Assembly (NCBI GenBank): GCA_027483445.1
Contig: JAIXUS010000034.1
Location: 1-64,000 of the forward strand
Origin: Bacteroidota bacterium
GTDB taxonomy: Bacteria > Bacteroidota > Bacteroidia > M30B66
DNA length: 64,000 nucleotides
Direction of reading: 5' to 3'
A model generated the notes under the pieces. The model did not search any database. It was given only the letters and a program-made list of their open reading frames with translations, and was not told the origin of the DNA. Each line of letters begins with the position of its first letter. Position 1 is the stretch's first letter. The position numbers and the translations under genes were made by a program. Shown here piece by piece: positions 62,388 through 64,000 of this stretch.

Positions 62388-62517
62388 AGTATGAGCGAAA
62401 CACGCGGTGCCCGGCGATGCGGCATCAATGTACCGTGAGGCTCAGCGAGGCAGGCGCCCAAAACCATCATCGAGAGGTTAAAAACAGCCTGTTGTGGTTG
62501 GTTGGGCTGTGATTGGA

Positions 62518-63714
62518 TTAATCGAGTTCGGCCGGTTTGATGCGGGTTGCAGCGTACATACAAATGAGCCCGGCTCCAAAGGCAATCCACCCAACTGTAT
62601 TGTAATGTGCCAGACTGCCATCGGGGTTTTTGGTAACGATCGAACCGGCGATATAGGCTGCCAGTCCTGCCGAAAGTTGCTGTACCGAAGAGTTGAAGCT
62701 CATAAAGCTGCCCCTCGTTTGGGGCTCGGTGGTAGATGTGATGATGGCCATTGCCGGAACTACCCTGCCATTTACAGCAATAAAAAACGAGCTAGTTACC
62801 ACAAGCGCAAGCGGCACTCCGATGGGCCCCATGTGCGTAATGAGCAGCACCGGCGCGAGGGTGATGGCTGCGAAAAGGAGAAAGACCTTCAAACGGCCAA
62901 TGCGATCGGCCAGGCGACCTACCAACGGAGCGGTAAATACAGCGCAGAGCCCTCCGAAGAGGTAAATCCAGTTTACCTGATCTCGGGTGAAGCCCACGTT
63001 CAATTCCATATACGGCGCAATAAACGGAATGAGGGTGAACTGCGAAAACATGAGCATACTCATGAGAAACAGGGCCCTACGCTGGTTGAGATTTCGACTT
63101 AGATTCAGCATTACTTTCAGTGGATTCGGGCGATCTTGCCGCAAGCGGATGTGGCTGTTCATAGGAGGAACGAACACCTGCAAGCCAATTTGAATGAGCA
63201 AGCCAATGGCAGCAATAAACAAAAATGGTGCATGCCAGTTAAACGCCGAGGCCAGGAAGCTGCCAAAGGGAACGCCAAATACCGAGGCGAGGGCAAAGCC
63301 TGAGGTAACGATGCCCATGGCAGAGGAGCGCCGGGCGAGCGGAATGGCATCAGACACTATCGAAAGCATGAGCGTGCTCAGCAGGCCGCCGAAAGCACCG
63401 GTGAGAACGCGGGCAAGAAGCATCCATGCGTAACCCGGGGCAAAGGCGCAAGCCAAGGTTCCGAGTAAAAAGCCGAGGTACATGAGCCGGAGGAGCTTCT
63501 TGCGGTCGAAGTTGTCGACAAAAAACGCCCCGGCAAATCCAACGATGCCGGCAGTAACGTTGTACGACGAAACGATGTGGCCAAACTCAGCGGGGCCAAT
63601 GTTGAAGATGCCCATCAGCTGGTTTCCCATGGGCATGATAATCATAAAATCCATCACATGCGTGAATTGAATCAACGCCAGGGTGATGAGCATTTGGTAT
63701 TCCTTACGGTTCAA
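62518..63714 (-). CDS. MFS transporter, drug-efflux (DHA1) type
   Basis: The 398-residue protein has 12 predicted membrane helices and MFS motifs. These include VDNFDRKKLLRLMYLGFLLGT at loop 2-3, LLARVLTGAFGGLLSTLMLSIVSDAIP, and GRLADRIGRLKVFLLFAAITLAPVLL at loop 8-9. It resembles AraJ/sugar-efflux-like permeases; substrate unknown. It lies 9 bases after feoB in the same direction and may be co-transcribed. Confidence 0.88.
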   Translation of the reverse strand: MNRKEYQMLITLALIQFTHVMDFMIIMPMGNQLMGIFNIGPAEFGHIVSSYNVTAGIVGFAGAFFVDNFDRKKLLRLMYLGFLLGTLACAFAPGYAWMLLARVLTGAFGGLLSTLMLSIVSDAIPLARRSSAMGIVTSGFALASVFGVPFGSFLASAFNWHAPFLFIAAIGLLIQIGLQVFVPPMNSHIRLRQDRPNPLKVMLNLSRNLNQRRALFLMSMLMFSQFTLIPFIAPYMELNVGFTRDQVNWIYLFGGLCAVFTAPLVGRLADRIGRLKVFLLFAAITLAPVLLITHMGPIGVPLALVVTSSFFIAVNGRVVPAMAIITSTTEPQTRGSFMSFNSSVQQLSAGLAAYIAGSIVTKNPDGSLAHYNTVGWIAFGAGLICMYAATRIKPAELD

Positions 63715-63723
63715 TGGGTTTGT

Positions 63724-64000
63724 TTAAAAGACAAGCTGAGCAACGAAGGCAGCAATCCAGGCAAGCGCACCAAACCAAAAGAATTGAAGCAAAGGCCATT
63801 TCCAGCTTCCGGTTTCACGCTTCACCACGGCCATGGTGCTCATGCATTGCATTGCAAAGGCATAAAACAGCATAAGAGCAAGCGATGTTGGGAAATCAAA
63901 CAATTTTCGGCCAGAGTGGTGATGGGTATCGAGCATCATCTTTTGCCGCAGGGCAAGTGAATTTTCTTCGGCATCACCGGCGCTGTAAATGGTGGCCATG
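63724..64000 (-). CDS. feoB: Ferrous iron transport protein B, C-terminal end (runs off window)
   Basis: The last 92 codons show the typical FeoB C-terminus: MATIYSAGDAEENSLALRQKM, FDFPTSLALMLFYAFAMQCMSTMAVVKRETGSWKWPLLQFFWFGALAWIAAFVAQLVF, two membrane helices of the GTP-driven Fe2+ permease. The ATG at 63999 is internal and not the gene start. The N-terminal G domain lies beyond the window. Confidence 0.88.
   Translation of the reverse strand, partial: MATIYSAGDAEENSLALRQKMMLDTHHHSGRKLFDFPTSLALMLFYAFAMQCMSTMAVVKRETGSWKWPLLQFFWFGALAWIAAFVAQLVF

Overview
The window is a chromosomal segment of a Bacteroidota bacterium, most likely an aquatic or marine-type member of Flavobacteriia or a neighbouring class. 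The evidence is direct. Secreted proteins carry type IX secretion (T9SS) type A and gliding-type C-terminal signals. There is a TonB-dependent receptor with a CarboxypepD_reg-like domain, a DUF4270 lipoprotein, a SUF operon with DUF59 and DUF2480 members, and TPR-plus-LuxR and TPR-plus-cyclase membrane regulators. Promoter elements read TTG-N18..22-TAnnTTTG, with no clear Shine-Dalgarno sites. Most of the window is ordinary core genome. The accessory material is concentrated at 13.3-13.7 kb, 21.3-21.5 kb, 44.6-49.3 kb and 59.4-62.5 kb.

Layout. 1-4.3 kb: truncated secreted Ig/PKD-like protein, tRNA-Ala, RidA-family deaminase, TPR/LuxR regulator. 4.3-9.0 kb (minus): radA, lipoprotein, rfaE2, flippase-like membrane protein, panD, panC. 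9.2-13.3 kb (plus): GT5-like protein, DUF4270 lipoprotein, glmS. 13.3-15.5 kb: tandem repeats and a large lipoprotein. 15.6-19.6 kb (minus): frr, pyrH, then tsf, rpsB, rpsI, rplM behind a consensus promoter. 19.7-28.3 kb: LuxE-like protein and lipoprotein sharing overlapping start codons, a MITE-like repeat, a TonB receptor/T9SS protein pair preceded by Pho-box-like repeats, and a collagen-like protein. 28.5-33.0 kb: sufC-sufD-sufS-sufE-DUF59-DUF2480, with no sufB. 33.1-44.6 kb: adenylate cyclase, LysM glucosaminidase, queA, ispD, purD, a frameshifted K+ channel, ferredoxin, M90 peptidase, aspS, outer-membrane protein.

44.6-49.3 kb is the most interesting part. A CarH-like, B12-binding MerR regulator lies beside an operon of ECF sigma factor, crtB (phytoene synthase), ispH and an SRPBCC protein. 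The operon's promoter has a perfect 19-bp inverted repeat filling exactly the spacer between the -33 and -7 elements, and a second palindrome lies just upstream. This looks like a light-responsive isoprenoid/carotenoid switch. MITE copies sit between the regulator and the operon and at the operon's 3' end, where a dead LytTR domain is also present. Lycopene cyclase (crtY) lies at 58-59 kb; crtI and crtZ are not in the window.

49.5-58.1 kb carries riboflavin synthase, a gliding-type surface protein, recQ and the kynurenine genes kynU-kmo. The RidA protein at 1.6 kb resembles 2-aminomuconate deaminase and may belong to the same tryptophan breakdown route. 59.4-62.5 kb is an accessory stretch with two heptamer arrays, a mosaic T9SS protein, a MazF-type toxin-antitoxin pair and a GC-rich inverted repeat. 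The window ends with an MFS transporter and the C-terminal end of feoB.
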